From Saprospiraceae bacterium (GTDB lineage: Bacteria; Bacteroidota; Bacteroidia; Chitinophagales; Saprospiraceae), in NCBI GenBank assembly GCA_016717145.1, contig JADKGD010000016.1, positions 104,283 through 168,282 on the forward strand: 64,000 nt of DNA. The letters are read 5' to 3'. Both the position numbers and the translations under genes were made by a program. Below are positions 1-13,900 of this stretch, one piece after another. Numbering within the stretch: position 1 is the first letter of the stretch; every line of letters starts with the position of its first letter. Below the pieces are notes generated by a model that saw only the letters and a program-made list of their open reading frames with translations, did no database searches and was not told the DNA's origin.

Positions 1-337
1 GGAACAAAAAACTTCGGCCAAATTAGTAGGCTTATGTTTAGTTTTTTCAGGATTGAGTATGTTGACTTATTTTTTAATATCACAAAATGAAGGATTGATA
101 TCAACTTCAATTTTATTATTTTTTCTAATGATTCCACTTGGTTCAATGTACAATCCATTGATTGAGGCAAATAAACGTAAACTGATATATTTTTCTATCG
201 CCATAGTTATCAGCGTATGTTTACATGGGTTTTTTGCCATATTAAACAATCAGTTTTATACAAACTTTTCGATTATTCCTTTTGGATTACTTATTGGGTA
301 TCAGTGGTATACCAACTATATAATTTTAAGGGAATGA
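1..337 (+). CDS. C-terminal end of a multi-pass membrane protein (5' end outside window)
   Basis: The reading frame is open from the first bases of the window to the TGA at 335-337, so this is the end of a gene that starts upstream. An internal TTG at 53 is not a convincing start because the frame continues before it. The visible ~111 residues hold about three hydrophobic stretches separated by short loops (one loop reads NPLIEANKRK), which fits the last membrane segments of a polytopic inner-membrane protein. No family motif is recognisable, so no function is assigned. Confidence 0.55.
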   Translation, partial: EQKTSAKLVGLCLVFSGLSMLTYFLISQNEGLISTSILLFFLMIPLGSMYNPLIEANKRKLIYFSIAIVISVCLHGFFAILNNQFYTNFSIIPFGLLIGYQWYTNYIILRE

Positions 338-402
338 GGACAATGTGTTTTAATTAGTTTTAACTGCACGACTTGCTCTAAGAGTCATTTGATCATTCAA
401 TA

Positions 403-1134
403 CTAAAACTTTGTTTCGAGCAAATATGGCATCATCGATCTCCAGGTAGGCCAGTCATGTTTGATATCATATCCCCATACATCCAGGTGGTGATGTATAG
501 AACGGTGATGTAAGAGTCCTGATAAATATCGGGATCCGTCAGGATCTTCATAATCTCCTGAACCGGTAAGAATGTGAATATGACCGGAACTTCTTATAGA
601 GTCTAAGTGCCATTCATCCGTTAAATCCTTAAGGTAATGTAATGGACTATTCCAATAACAGTCATCATCCCAATAACTTTTTGTATAATCGCCTAAATCA
701 TATACTCCTGACATAGCGATACATCCTCGAATAGCTGTTGGGTTTTTGAAAAATAAATTGGCTGCATGTAACGCACCAAACGATGCACCACAAGTTATGA
801 TAGGTGTTTCCTCGCTAGTTCGGCCTTTTATAAAAGGTACTACTTCATTATACACATAATCATTAAACTGTTTGTGTCGTATTATTTTATGACGACCTTC
901 CATTTTATTATTTAACCAGCTTTCGTTATTTATCGAATTGATGGAATAAACTTTAACTTTCCCCTGATCAATATATTTTGAAATAGCGTCTATCATTAAA
1001 AATCTTTCATATTCAAGATAGTCCGCAGCGGCTGTTGGCAGCAAAAGCAATGCAATTCCATGGTGCCCATATTCCACAATTTCCATATTTTTATTTAATG
1101 ATGGACTGTACCATTTTTGTATCTCTCTGTGCAT
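403..1134 (-). CDS. alpha/beta-hydrolase, putative esterase
   Basis: A 243-residue protein without signal peptide, so probably cytoplasmic. It has the nucleophile elbow G-A-S-F-G near residue 117, a candidate acid in GSGDYEDPD near residue 193, and a candidate catalytic histidine in KHDWPTW near residue 227. That order matches the Ser-Asp-His triad of the D-type esterase branch of the alpha/beta-hydrolase fold (esterase D / COG4947-like). The substrate cannot be read from sequence. It is transcribed alone, convergent to the membrane protein before it and divergent from the giant adhesin. ATG at 1132-1134 is the natural start. Confidence 0.75.
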   Translation of the reverse strand: MHREIQKWYSPSLNKNMEIVEYGHHGIALLLLPTAAADYLEYERFLMIDAISKYIDQGKVKVYSINSINNESWLNNKMEGRHKIIRHKQFNDYVYNEVVPFIKGRTSEETPIITCGASFGALHAANLFFKNPTAIRGCIAMSGVYDLGDYTKSYWDDDCYWNSPLHYLKDLTDEWHLDSIRSSGHIHILTGSGDYEDPDGSRYLSGLLHHRSIHHHLDVWGYDIKHDWPTWRSMMPYLLETKF

Positions 1135-1913
1135 ACTTTGAATTTTTTCACAAGAAAAGAAATATTTTTATAATTTACTTTCAGAAACCTTGGATTTTTT
1201 GATAAAAACATTGTAACCTTATGACTTGTCAGTAGCAGTTAATTTAATATATTGCGTTAATTCAGCGAGTTTTAGAAATTTTTTTCATATTTCCTTCATT
1301 AGAGATTATTTTAAACAAAGACTTGATGAATTGTAATCACAAGTCCTAAAGAGAAATAATCATATCTAGTAAATCTTAAATTTTACTTATTTATTTAAAA
1401 TAAAAATTGAAATGAAATAGAAATTTAGTTTTGTAAAATTATATACAATTTAAATGTTTTTTAAAAAATTTTAACAGATGTGTGTTATTTTTGACCTTTG
1501 AATTTATAAACGAATGAATTTTATTGGGTTTAAAGAGACCTTTAAGGTATATTCGAAAGTCGTAACCAAAAACAGCATTTATTTATTTGTTAATTCAACC
1601 TTGATTTAGCACTATACGTACCGCGTTACAATTTTCTCTACTTTAATAGTAATTTCTTTAAAAAAATAATGTTAGATTTTACATTATATTCCCAATTGGA
1701 GCAGTTGGCTTAAGATGTGTTTATTGGGACGTGTTTTTAATACTTTTGTTTTACATCAAATTTAAATCTGTAAAGTAAGTATTAAAAATGTTTGTAAAGA
1801 GTGACAAAGGATTTATCCTGCGTCAGATGAAATTGGAATTAATAATTTATGATATTCGATTAAAAGGATTCCGACCCTTTTAATCGACTTTATTTGAACC
1901 TAAAAATTTGAGA
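1135..1913. other. long AT-rich intergenic region upstream of the giant adhesin
   Basis: About 780 bases without a credible gene. It separates the divergently transcribed esterase and adhesin genes, so it must hold both promoters. A TACTTTTG at 1741-1748 fits the Bacteroidota -7 consensus TAnnTTTG, but I see no well-spaced -33 TTTG. A perfect inverted repeat at 1856-1887 lies just before the adhesin start and is listed separately. A short ttaaag/ctttaa hairpin near 1528-1545 is too weak to call. Confidence 0.5.
1856..1887. promoter_or_regulatory. perfect 12-bp inverted repeat in the probable 5' leader of the adhesin gene
   Basis: TCGATTAAAAGG (1856-1867) and CCTTTTAATCGA (1876-1887) are exact reverse complements around an 8-base loop. 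The structure ends 26 bases before the ATG at 1914. No plus-strand gene ends just upstream, so it is unlikely to be an ordinary terminator of another gene. It could be an attenuator, an mRNA-stabilising leader hairpin or a protein-binding palindrome. The symmetry is seen directly; the role is inference. Confidence 0.5.
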
Positions 1914-4900
1914 ATGAAAACTTTGTACACTTCAATGTGTATTGGATTGTATTCCAATACACTTATCAAGTCTGTAAAAGCATCCATTAGTAATTCATTA
2001 TTATGGCTGATTTTTATGGGCTTTTTCTTTTTAACCCAGTCCGTGACGGCCCAAACTACTATAGGGCCTATCAATATGGGTAATCTCACTGATTATTTAT
2101 TTGTATTTACAGATGCTAACGCCGATGCCAACTGGCAAGGTGCCACCAAGGGATTTGTAGGAAATGTAGCTATTGACGGCATTCAGGCAGCTGAAAGAAC
2201 ATCTGGCGGAGTACCTTATGCTGGTACGATTTCTACCAATGATGGATCCTTAGGTGCCTGGCAAAATATAGTTACTCAAAATGCCGGACAAGCAACAGCA
2301 AGTACTGGACAAACAACACAGCTTACACAGCTGGAGTCTCAGTTAAATAATGCATTCACTCAAATCAATGCTCTGTCAACTACAGCAGGATACAGCAGTG
2401 TTTCTTCCACATCTCTTAATGGGCTCAATACCCAAAATAGTATTGTGGAAACATTTGTGATTAATATCACGTCTGGTCTTGGCTTTTCAAGCAAAATTAA
2501 TATCACTGGTGATGCTGGCGATGTTTTTATATTGAGATGGGATTCAGACGGAAATCCTAATAATGGTTATCAGGGTGAAGTAAAGCCGCAAAGTGGTGGA
2601 GCCATTGTGCCATTGGGTGGGTTGAAACCATCTAATTTTATCAATGTAGCTGGTAACATAAACTCGAGTGGTGGGGGAAGCAATCCATCAGGACCTTATC
2701 CTCAGGGTCCTCGATTAAATAATGGAACAGGGGCCTTAATATCAGGTGCTTCAGATTTTGGTGGTGGAGGTTTTTTTACTGGATATTGGCTCACAACAGG
2801 AGACCCGTTAACTGGAAAAACATCTCCACTGAGCAATGGTATTTTTGTTGGTGGTTGGTATAGTAAAACAACTGAATTCAGCATGACATCTGGTACAAGT
2901 GGTGTGTATGTTGGTCCGGAAGCAAACTGTACCTGTCCGAATAATCTTGTTCAAAATCCTTCATTTGAAAATGGTGGTACGAACTGGAGTTCAAGTGGTG
3001 GAAATTTTACACAAGCAACATATGCTGCCGTATGCGGAACCTATGCAGGTCATTTTCAAATTACCAATACAAGCAATAATAGGGTTACTCAAACCATTGC
3101 TTCCGGTACTATTTCGAGCGGTACTTCACTATTGCTTAAAGTATATGCGGGAACACATAATCCTTCATTTAATCATTATGTGGCCATCCAATATTTTAAA
3201 AGCGATTGGACATATATTAGCGAAAATGCCGTTGCGGTAAACAGCATGCTGCCGACGATGACGGAATATACTATTAATGGTACAGTGCCAGCAAATACAT
3301 ATTACATCACTGTTGCATTCAGCGGAAATGGCGATTGGATAAAAACAGACAACTGGTGTCTTACAAGTTCATGTTCTAACGTAACTTCTGGGGGAACAAT
3401 AGGTTCTAATCAAAATTCGTGCTCAAGCAGTTTTACACCGGCAACGTTAACCAATGTGACATCCCCATCAGGAGGTTCCGGAACCTTGGAATATCTATGG
3501 TTAAAAAGTACAACAACTTGTATCGCACCTAATGGCACAAATGATGCAGAGTGGTCTCCAATATCCGGTACCAATTCAGCTACTTACAGTCCTCCTGCCC
3601 TAAGCCAAAACACATGTTTTTTGCGTTGTTCAAGAAGAGCAGGATGTACAAATTATGACGGTGAATCGAATGTTGTGTCAATAACTTTAAGTGGTCCTCC
3701 GGTCGTACTCGCCCAATCAGAATTGAATTTGGTAAAAACAAGAACAATAACAAATGAAATTTTGTGCGGCAATACTGCAGTCAGCAGAGTTTTTTATGCG
3801 GATTGTCTATTGGATAATGCACCAAACCCAACAGCCCCAAATATTAATTATTGGAAGATTATTGGTGGTGGCGAATTTAAAGAATATTGTGATGGAACGG
3901 CTCGGGTTGATATGCAAATTCAAAACTTAGCTGTAGCTACATATAAATTCAATTTTTCATTAGTATTTACCGGACGGACTTATACTGCGCCTTCAGGGTC
4001 CCCTCATATTGAAGGATGTACCACAGTAGCAGCTGGAAATTGGTATTATTACACAGGCTCAAATGGATCTCTGATCGGTATAGAAGGGCTTGCAGGAGGA
4101 AATATTTCTGTTAGTAGGAGTATGACTTCTTTCCAACTTGGTACAAATGCTAGTTTGTATCAATCTGTTTTAGGTCAGTTTGGTGCAAGTGGATGGTTGA
4201 ATAGTGCTATAATCAGTCAACCAACAGCGTTTAATTTTGCTCCTTCCTGTCAAATGGATTTGAATTTTTATCTATCTGGAGGTGATTTAACATCAACTCA
4301 AGCATCAGCTTGTGGTAAAATCTGTTCGGGAGCATCTACTACACTAACGGCGTATGCTGTTGGAGGAAAACCAAATTATACTTATAGTTGGAGTGGTGGT
4401 GGAAATTCCCAAACAAAATCTGTTAATCCATCAGTAACTACTACCTATACAGTTACCATTACTGATGCAAACAGTTGCACTTCAATAGATGAGGTAGTCA
4501 TTACTGTTGCGCCGCCTCCGACTGTATCCGCCGGAGCTGATGCCAACATTTGTGGAAATCAATCTATCATATTAACGGCAAGTGGTGCCGGTGGTACTCC
4601 AGGCTACACTTATAATTGGAATAATGGTTTGGGAGCCGGGTCCAGTAAAACAGTATCACCAACAGTCACAACCACATATATTGTCACAGTAACTGATGCA
4701 CTGGGATGTACTGCAACTGATAATGTAGTAGTAACAGTTGGAGCTAGTGCGACAGTCGATATTGGTCCGGATATGACCATTTGTAATGGTGATCAAACAG
4801 TTATTAATTCTACCGTAACAGGAATACCAACTTGTGGGACACCAGGTATTACAAATTGTAACAACACTCTGGCAACTTCAGGTGGTTGGTTGGAAAACCC

Positions 4901-7900
4901 TCCGGCTTCAACAATTTGTGGTGATAATGCCGGCACAAAATTGTGGACACAATCAGGCCAAGGTACATCATTTATTACGCTTGATTTTGGCAGTGTTCTT
5001 CCAGTTGGCACTACTTTATGTTTTAATACTAAATTGGAACATTGCAATAACTCTTCTTCATCCAATTCAGACGCCAGGATTGAAACATCATTGGCTGTTG
5101 GAACCGGATTTTCGACGTTGGTAGCATCAAGATTATTTAGCAATCCTACATATAGTGAATTTTGTTATACAATAACAAGTACTGCACGATATGTAAAAAT
5201 ATCCGATAATGGCAAATGTGCCTTTAGAGTAGATTATGTAAAATATACTACGCCTAATACCTTCAACAATACCATTACATACTTTTGGTCCGGGCCAGGT
5301 ATTTTGGGTTCAACAACTGGACCTAGCATTATTGCAAATGCTTCAGGAACCTACACTTTGGTTGTGACAGACTGCACAGGATGTGATGCGTCGGATTCAA
5401 AAGTATTAACCATAAACGGAGGTGTAGTAGCAGATGCAGGAGTTGATAAAAATATTTGTTTAGGTCAATCAGTGACATTATCTGCGGCCACAGTAACAGG
5501 TGGAATGTATGAGTGGCGCGAAAATGGATCTTCAACTATATTATCAACAATGCAAAATTATAGTGTTACACCAACTTCTACAAAATCATATATCCTTACT
5601 GTTAGAAATAATGGTTGTGAAGATTCAGATGACGGGATAGTTAATGTTAATTTATTACCTGTTGCTGCTGCAACTAATGATGGACCATTAACTTGTAGTA
5701 AAACTTCTGTTTTATTAACCGCTACAGGTGGTGGTACATATAGTTGGAGCGGAGGTGGAACGGGTGCTACCAAATCGGTTACAGTCGCCGGAACTTATAC
5801 AGTTACTGTAACTTCATCAGCTGGATGTACCGCAACTGCTTCAACTGTTGTAGGTTCTAATACCGGTAAACCAACACCAATTGCAAGCAATGATGGACCA
5901 CTAACCTGCTTAAAAACATCAGTAATCTTGTCCGTTACTCCGGTTACCGGGGTTACATATGCATGGAGCGGTGGCGGAACCAATCAGACAAAAACGGTTA
6001 CAGTCGCAGGGACTTATACAGTCACAGTTACCAACATAAGTAACGGATGTTCTGAAACGACAACCACCATTGTTACCCAAAATATAACCACTCCATCTGC
6101 CAGTGCATCAAATGATGGTCCGCTGACGTGTAGTAAAACCAGTGTTGTTATGACTGCATTACCAGCCTCTGGGGTAACTTACGCCTGGTCAGGAGGTGGA
6201 ACAAACCAGACAAAAACAGTAAGTGTTGCCGGGACATATACCGTTACGGTTACCAGTACAACCAATGGTTGTTCTGCGACGGCATCGACTGTTGTTGAAT
6301 CCAATACAGGCAAACCAACACCAATTGCAAGCAATGATGGACCACTTACCTGCTCAAAAACATCAGTAGTCTTGTCCGTGACGCCGGTTACCGGGGTTAC
6401 ATATGTTTGGAGCGGTGGTGGAACCAATCAGACAAAAACGGTTACAGTCGCAGGGACTTATACGGTCACAGTTACCAATATAAGTAACGGATGTTCTGAA
6501 ACCGCAACAACAACAGTTACCCAAAATATAACCACTCCAACTCCTACAGCATCAAATGATGGTCCGTTGACATGTATTAAAACGACTGTTGTAATGACAG
6601 CGTTACCGGCTACGGGTGTGACTTACGCCTGGTCAGGAGGAGGAACAAACCAGACAAAATCTGTAACAGTACCGGGAACATATACCGTTACGGTTACCAA
6701 TAATTCAAATGGATGTACTGCCACTGCAAGTACCATTGTATTGCAGGATATAACAAATCCGACTCCTTCCGCATCAAATGATGGTCCATTGACATGTAGT
6801 AAAACAACTGTTGTAATGACAGCGTTGCCGGCTACAGGTGTGACTTACGCCTGGTCAGGAGGAGGAACAAACCAGACAAAATCTGTAACAATACCTGGAA
6901 CATATACCGTTACGGTTACCAATAATTCAAATGGATGTAGTGCCACTGCAAGTACCATTGTATTGCAGGATATAACAAATCCAACTCCTTCTGCATCAAA
7001 TGATGGTCCATTGACATGTAGTAAAACAACTGTAGTTATGACAGCGTTGCCGGCTACAGGTGTGACTTACGCCTGGTCAGGAGGAGGAACAAACCAGACA
7101 AAATCTGTAACAGTACCGGGAACATATACCGTTACGGTTACCAATAATTCAAATGGATGTAGTGCCACTGCAAGTACCATTGTATTGCAGGATATAACAA
7201 ATCCGACTCCTTCCGCATCAAATGATGGTCCATTGACATGTAGTAAAACAACTGTAGTAATGACAGCGTTGCCGGCTACAGGTGTAACTTACGCCTGGTC
7301 AGGAGGAGGAACAAACCAGACAAAATCTGTAACAGTACCGGGAACATATACCGTTACGGTTACAATAATTCAAATGGATGTGCCACTGCAAGTACCATTG
7401 TATTGCAGGATATAACAAATCCGACTCCTTCCGCATCAAATGATGGTCCGTTGACGTGTAACAACGTAATGACAGCGTTGCCGGCTACAGGTGTGACTTA
7501 CGCCTGGTCAGGAGGAGGAACAAACCAGACAAAATCTGTAACGGTACCGGGAACATATACCGTTACAGTTACCAATAATTCAAATGGATGTAGCGCCACT
7601 GCAAGTACTGTTGTATTGCAGGATATAACAAATCCAACTCCTTCTGCATCAAATGATGGTCCGTTGACGTGTAGTAAAACGACTGTTGTAATGACAGCGT
7701 TGCCGGCTACAGGTGTAACTTACGCCTGGTCAGGAGGAGGAACAAACCAGACAAAATCTGTAACGGTACCGGGAACATATACCGTTACGGTTACCAATAA
7801 TTCAAATGGATGTAGTGCCACTGCGAGTACTGTTGTAATGCAGGATATAACAAATCCAACTCCTTCTGCATCAAATGATGGTCCGTTGACATGTAGTAAA

Positions 7901-10900
7901 ACGACTGTTGTAATGACAGCGTTGCCGGCTACAGGTGTGACTTACGCCTGGTCAGGAGGAGGAACAAACCAGACAAAATCTGTAACAGTACCGGGAACAT
8001 ATACCGTTACGGTTACCAATAATTCAAATGGATGTAGTGCCACTGCAAGTACCATTGTATTGCAGGATATAACAAATCCGACTCCTTCCGCATCAAATGA
8101 TGGACCGTTGACGTGTAGTAAAACAACTGTTGTAATGACAGCGTTGCCGGCTACAGGTGTGACTTACGCTTGGTCAGGAGGAGGAACAAACCAGACAAAA
8201 TCTGTAACAGTACCGGGAACATATACCGTTACGGTTACAAATAATTCAAATGGATGTAGTGCCACTGCAAGTACTGTTGTGTTACAAGATATTACTCCTC
8301 CAGTACCAAATGCTGGCCCTGATCAAAGTATTTGTATTAATACAAGTGCAAATTTGACTGCAACTGGAGGTGTTTTGTATAATTGGAGTACAAATCAAAC
8401 TACTGCAGCTATAACTGTTACACCTTTAGCTACAACAACTTATACTGTCACCGTTACAGGTAGCAATGGATGTACAGCTTCTGATCAGGTTCAGGTTATT
8501 GTAAAACCATTACCTGTCTCTGCCATAACTGGACCTGCAACCATATGTGCTTTGGAGCCAGTTTTGTTTACAGCTACAGGAGCAGGGGTAGGTTCAATTT
8601 ATCAGTGGACATTTAGTGGTGGAACACCAGCCTCTGCAACTGGATCAAGTGCAACATCACAATGGAGTGCTATAGGCGAATATGCCATTACACTTAAGGT
8701 AACTTTGAATGAATGTGTATCGACATATAATACTTCGATAGTAATAACTCAAAATGTGTTTGCGGTTGCAGGCCCTGACAAGGAAATTTGTCAAGGAGGT
8801 AATGTTACCATAAATGGCAGTGGACCAGCTGGTGCAAATTATACATGGACAGTTGTTTCAGGTGACCCAACGTCAATTGACAATGGTGGCGCGACAAGCG
8901 GTATTTTGGTTTCTCCTTTGGTAACTACAACATACAGATTAACAGTGACCCAAAACGGATGTACTAGAATTGATGAAGTTGTTGTTGTTGTAAATGTTAA
9001 TAATAACCCAATTGCAAATGCTGGGATGGACAAAACATATTGTGCAAAGGATGATCATATTATTGGTGGAAACCCAACTGGCACGCCTCCTCCGGCAACA
9101 CCAAATGCTCAATTAGGATATATTTGGAGCCCACCGACAGGATTAAATAGTACTACGGTTGCAAATCCAACACTTAATATTTCAACACCTGGAAATTATT
9201 CTTATCAGGTTATTGTATTTTCATTATTAACAGGATGTTCGGATACGGATTATGTTAATTTTATTATTGAACCAAAAGGAAAGATTGGTGACTATGTTTG
9301 GACTGATTTAAATGCTAATGGTTGTCAGGAAGCAAATGAAGAAGGCCTTAATGGAGTTACAGTAAAATTATTTTCAAGTGCAGGTGTCGAAGTGGCATCA
9401 ACCACCACTATAAATAACCCTACAACCGGGGCAAAAGGTTATTATCAGTTTGAAGTTTGTCCTGGAAGCTATTATGTTAATTTTGGTAAACCAACCGGCT
9501 ATTTCTTTACTGGTGAGAAGGTATGTGGGGATGTAGATACAGATTCAGATGCTAATACAACATCAGGAAATACACAAACCGTTGTTTTAGCTCCCGGTCA
9601 GATCATTAGCAATTTAGATGCAGGCCTCTACCAGAAAGCAACCATCGGAGACTTTGTATTTGAAGATACTAATGGTAATGGCGTACAGGATCCGGGAGAA
9701 TTGGGCATACCAAATATATTGGTAACCCTTACAGGAACGGACGGACTGGGCAATCCTGTAATTCTTACAACGACATCAAATGGTAGTGGCTTGTATATCT
9801 TCCCTAATTTAGTACCGGGAACGTATAAATTGACATTTGCGTCGCCTGGAGCCAACTATACGGTATCACCACAGGATCAGGGCGGAAATGATGCAACAGA
9901 CAGTGATATAAATGCAACTACCCTGATGACGATCAATACAGTATTGACCTCAGGAGAAACAGACCTTACATGGGATGCTGGATTTGTTGCGAAAGCGAAA
10001 TTGGGAGATTATGTATGGGAAGATCTGAATGCCAATGGTGTACAGGACTTAGGAGAACCGGGCATAGCGAATCTGACAGTGACCTTAACAGGCACTACAG
10101 GTGGAGGCGTACCGGTAAGTGCCAGCACGACGACCAATGGATCAGGCTTATACCTGTTTGATAACCTACAACCGGGCACTTATAAGGTAACATTCAGTTC
10201 ACCTGGAGCAACGTACTTCCTTACAGGACAGGATCTTGGCGGTAATGACGCAACAGATAGTGATGCTGCACCGGGAACACTGATGACGATCAATACAGTA
10301 TTGACTTCAGGAGAATCGGATCTTACATGGGATGCAGGTTTCTATAAGAAAGCATCAATTGGAGACTTTGTATGGAATGATATTAATGCTAATGGAATTC
10401 AGGATATAGGAGAATTAGGTGTGCCTGGTGTTACTGTATCCATAACAGGAATCCTGGCGGATGGTACTTTAATTCCGCCTTCAGTACAATCCACAGGTCC
10501 AAATGGGGAATATTTATTTTCTAACCTGACCCCAGGTAGATACACAGTAGTCGTAAATAAACCTTCGGGATACTTATATTCTCCAAAAGATCAAGGCGGT
10601 AACGACACAAAAGATAGTGATAGTGACCCTTTAACCGGTGTTATGCCAGAAGAAACTTTGGTAAGTGGTGAGGTTAATTTGACTTATGACGCTGGAATTT
10701 ATCCTGAAATCAAAGTTGAATTAAATAAAACTTTTGTTAGTGCTGCCATTCAACCTAACGGTACTTTCAATGTTACATATACTATTACGGTGAATAATAT
10801 TGGAGGACCTGGAAAATATGATTTAAAAGATACACCTGGGTTTGATAGCGATATTTCAATTAATAGTGCCTCTTACACAAGTAATGCTCCGGGAAATTTA

Positions 10901-13900
10901 GCCGGTGCTCTTGCAGGCAGTGGTCCTTGGACGCTTGGTAACGATATTTCAATTGTTGCTTTTGCATCACACACTTATACGCTTAAGGTAAATGTTTCTT
11001 TGAATTTAGAAGATGCGACAGGAGACAACACATATAAAAAATGTGGTTCAACAACGCAAATACCAACTAATGGCGAGGGTTTATATAATAAAGCCAGTGT
11101 TGATACAAACGAAGATGGAATTCCAGAGGATGAAGCTTTCGATTGCGGTGATATTCCGAATGTAATAATGAGGAAAGATTTTGTAGGAACAGTAGCGAAA
11201 GCCAATGGTAGTTTTGATGTTAGTTATGCGATCATAGTTAACAACACCGGAGGTGCAACAGGTACCTACAGTCTGAAAGATACCCCATTATTTGATACAG
11301 ATGTAGTGATCAATAGCGGTACATACGGAGGTCAGGCATCAGGAAGTATGCTTACAAGTGGTCCGACAACATTAGGAACAGGAGTGTCAATCGCTGCGGC
11401 AGCAACGCAAACATACAATGTAACATTTAATGTGACATTGAAGTTGGATGATGCAGTAGGATTAACCGGAGACAATGTGTACACATCATGTGTGGTATCC
11501 GGAAACGGACCTGGCAGCGGACCTGGACAAGGTTTGTATAATAAAGCAGAACTTGACAAAACAGGAGATGGACAAACAGACATTACAGATGATGCGTGCG
11601 GTGACTTACCGAATGTAATAATGAGGAAAGATTTTGTAGGAACAGTAGCGAAAGCCAATGGTAGTTTTGATGTTAGTTATGCGATCATAGTTAACAATAC
11701 CGGAGGTGCAACTGGCACATACAGTCTGAAAGACACGCCATTATTTGATACAGATGTAGTGATCAATAGCGGTACATACGGAGGTCAGGCATCAGGAAGT
11801 ATGCTTACAAGTGGTCCGACAACATTAGGAACAGGAGTGTCAATCGCTGCGGCAGCAACGCAAACATACAATGTAACATTTAATGTGACATTGAAATTGG
11901 ATGATGCAGTAGGATTAACCGGAGACAATGTGTACACATCTTGTGCGGTGTCCGGCAACGGACCTGGCAGCGGACCTGGACAAGGTTTGTATAATAAAGC
12001 AGAGCTTGACAAAACAGGAGATGGACAAACAGACATTACAGATGATGCATGCGGTGACTTACCGAATGTAATAATGCGTAAGGATTTTGTAGGAACAGTA
12101 GCGAAAGCCAATGGTAGTTTTGATGTTAGTTATGCGATCATAGTTAACAATACAGGAGGCGCAACAGGTACCTACAGTCTGAAAGATACCCCATTATTTG
12201 ATACAGATGTAGTGATCAATAGCGGTACATACGGAGGTCAGGCATCAGGAAGTAGCTTACAAGTGGTCCAACAACATTAGGAACAGGAGTGTCAATCCCC
12301 TGCAGCAGCAACACAAACGTATAATGTAACATTTAATGTGACATTGAAATTGGATGATGCAGAGGATTAACGGAGACAATGTGTATACATCATGTGCTGT
12401 ATCCGGCAACGGACCTGGCAGCGGACCTGGACAAGGTTTGTACAATAAAGCAGAGCTTGACAAAACAGGAGATGGACAAACAGACATTACAGATGATGCA
12501 TGCGGTGATATACCGAATGTAATAATGCGTAAGGATTTTGTAGGAACAGTAGCAAAAGCTAATGGTAGCTTTGATGTAAGTTATGCGATCATTGTCAACA
12601 ATACCGGAGGTGCGACAGGTACCTACAGTCTGAAAGACACTCCATTATTTGATACAGATGTAGTGATCAATAGCGGTACATACGGAGGTCAGGCATCAGG
12701 AAACATGAATACAGGTGGATCAACAACATTAGGAACTGGAGTATCAATTGCAGCGTTAGCAACTCAAACATACAATGTAACATTTAATGTGACATTGAAG
12801 TTGGATGATGCAGTAGGATTAACCGGAGACAATGTGTACACATCATGTGCTGTATCCGGCAACGGACCTGGCAGCGGACCTGGACAAGGTTTGTATAACA
12901 AAGCAGAACTTGACAGAACAGGAGATGGCGTTACTGACATTACAGATGATGCATGCGGTGACTTACCATTCATTACGATGGTTAAAGATCTGGTACAAGT
13001 TACTCCATTTGCTGACGGTAGCTACATTGTAAGATATGAGATAAGGGTAAAGAATATTGGTGGTGCGAGTGGTCAATATTCTCTTAAAGATTCTCCATTA
13101 TTTGACAATGATGTAACTATCGAATCGTGGGATTATACATTTGTTGATGTTGATGCTGGAATTGGAAATGGTCCTGCATTTATTGGAGCACCAATAATCC
13201 CAATCAATTTAGGAGGTGGATTACTTACAGCCGGAAATAGCCATATTTACAACATAAGTTTCCGAGTCAGACTGAATCTGGAGCCAGGATCGAATGATCC
13301 GGGAGACAATTTGTATACATCATGTGCTGTATCCGGCAACGGACCTGGCAGTGGACCTGGACAAGGTTTGTATAACAAAGCAGAAGTTGACAGAACAGGA
13401 GATGGCGTTACTGATATTACAGATGATGCATGCGGTGACTTACCGAATGTAATAATGCGTAAGGATTTTGTAGGAACAGTAGCGAAAGCCAATGGTAGTT
13501 TTGATGTTAGTTATGCCATCATAGTTAACAATACCGGAGGCGCAACAGGTACCTACAGTCTGAAAGATACCCCATTATTTGATACAGATGTAGTGATCAA
13601 TAGTGGAACATATGGAGGTCAGGCATCAGGAAGTATGCTTACAAGTGGTCCGACAACATTAGGAACAGGAGTGTCAATTGCAGCAGCTGCAACTCAAACA
13701 TACAATGTAACATTTAATGTGACATTGAAATTGGATGATGCAATAGGATTAACCGGAGACAATTTGTACACATCATGTGCTGTATCCGGCAACGGACCTG
13801 GCAGCGGACCTGGACAAGGTTTGTATAACAAAGCAGAACTTGACAAAACAGGAGATGGCCAAACAGACATTACTGATGATGCATGCGGTGACTTACCGAA

